From: JADJOY01 sp046331705 [NCBI: bacterium]
Lineage (GTDB): Bacteria > JADJOY01
Assembly: GCA_046331705.1 (NCBI GenBank)
Contig: JAXLQJ010000056.1
Coordinates: forward strand, 1-47,553
Length of the DNA: 47,553 bases
Direction: 5' to 3'
Positions within the stretch are counted from its first letter, which is position 1, and every line of letters starts with the position of its first letter. Positions 47,138 to 47,553 of this stretch are shown in pieces. The notes below the pieces were generated by a model that searched no databases, was not told the origin of the DNA, and saw only the letters and a program-made list of their open reading frames with translations. The translations under genes were made by a program, and so were the position numbers.

Positions 47138-47553
47138 ATGTGGATCGAGCCGCTCGCCCGCACCGACGAGAGATCCCCGCCCCCCGCGGCGACTCCCGAC
47201 GATCGACGCCTGCTCGCCGATCTCACGGCGCGCACCGCGCTCGAGACACTCGCGCCGTCGCCGGGCGAGCCGCGCAACCGGCTGCGCCAGCGCGCTCTCG
47301 AGCTGGCGAGCGCGGGGCAGCTCGCCGTCGAGTGGAGCTCGTTCGCCGTCGCGCCCATCGAGCCGCGCGGCCGCGAACGGGACAACGCACGCGGCGAGGA
47401 ACGCGAGCGCAGCGCGCATCCCGAGTGGTATCGTTTCCTCGACGCACGCGCGCCCAATCACGCACTCAAGCGCATCGAGGCCGAGCTCTACCTCGGCCAC
47501 CTGCGGCGCCACCTCGGCGACCTCGGCGAGCACCCGCGCCTGCTCGATCTGGG
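47138..47553 (+). CDS. SAM-dependent methyltransferase, N-terminal part (cut by window edge)
   Basis: From the ATG at 47138 the frame is open to the last base, 138 codons. After a low-complexity Arg/Ala/Glu-rich N-terminus it reaches a helical stretch (NHALKRIEAELYLGHLRRHL) and then HPRLLDLG, which matches the start of motif I of class I SAM methyltransferases. The catalytic half is outside the window, so the substrate is unknown. It is divergent from the radical SAM gene, 173 bases away. Confidence 0.65.
   Translation, partial: MWIEPLARTDERSPPPAATPDDRRLLADLTARTALETLAPSPGEPRNRLRQRALELASAGQLAVEWSSFAVAPIEPRGRERDNARGEERERSAHPEWYRFLDARAPNHALKRIEAELYLGHLRRHLGDLGEHPRLLDL

Overview
The window is a GC-rich bacterial chromosome segment dominated by the information-processing supercluster. 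A single minus-strand block (about 0.3 to 33 kb, read right to left) carries, in order, a tRNA-Thr/Tyr/Gly/Thr-tuf operon, rpmG, tRNA-Trp, secE-nusG-rplKA-rplJL-rpoBC, then rpsL-rpsG-fusA-tuf, then the S10, spc and alpha ribosomal operons down to rplQ. The tRNA(Thr-Tyr-Gly-Thr)-tufB order matches the classical proteobacterial thrU-tyrU-glyT-thrT-tufB unit. The beta and beta-prime subunits look proteobacterial, including a large beta-prime trigger-loop insertion region. S4, S14, L33 and L36 are all in their cysteine (zinc-type) forms. Together this suggests a high-GC Deltaproteobacteria-like lineage (Myxococcota, Desulfobacterota or Binatota type); the exact phylum cannot be fixed from the window alone.

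Layout. 1-259: N-terminal part of an unknown membrane protein. 286-14037: rplQ, rpoA, rpsD, rpsK, rpsM, rpmJ, adk, secY, rplO, rpmD, rpsE, rplR, rplF, rpsH, rpsN, rplE, rplX, rplN, rpsQ, rpmC, rplP, rpsC, rplV, rpsS, rplB, rplW, rplD, rpsJ. Three genes usual in this string are absent: rplC (L3) between rpsJ and rplD, and map and infA between adk and rpmJ. 14109-18405: tuf, fusA, rpsG, rpsL, with a promoter-like AT-rich segment ahead of rpsL. 18548-30434: rpoC, rpoB, rplL, rplJ, rplA, rplK, nusG, secE. 30477-32470: tRNA-Trp, rpmG, a second tuf almost identical to the first, and four tRNAs, with a good sigma-70-type promoter about 200 bases further upstream. 32695-35275: rlmB-type rRNA methyltransferase and proS.

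The remaining 12 kb is accessory. It holds a plus-strand pabB-pabC pair (p-aminobenzoate for folate); a minus-strand operon of a FadL-type outer-membrane protein, a DUF4124 exported protein and a stand-alone MshEN (c-di-GMP receptor type) protein; a plus-strand run of a HEAT-repeat lipoprotein, a B12-binding-type radical SAM enzyme translationally coupled to a UbiA-type prenyltransferase, and a prephenate dehydratase; a second, opposite-strand radical SAM protein of the same architecture; and the start of a SAM-dependent methyltransferase that runs off the right edge.

The strongest unusual signals are the missing rplC with a one-base rpsJ/rplD stop-start overlap, a roughly 79-residue insertion in RpoC, the stand-alone MshEN domain protein in a FadL operon, and the uncharacterised radical SAM/UbiA/prephenate dehydratase neighbourhood. 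No CRISPR array, transposon, phage gene or defence system was seen.
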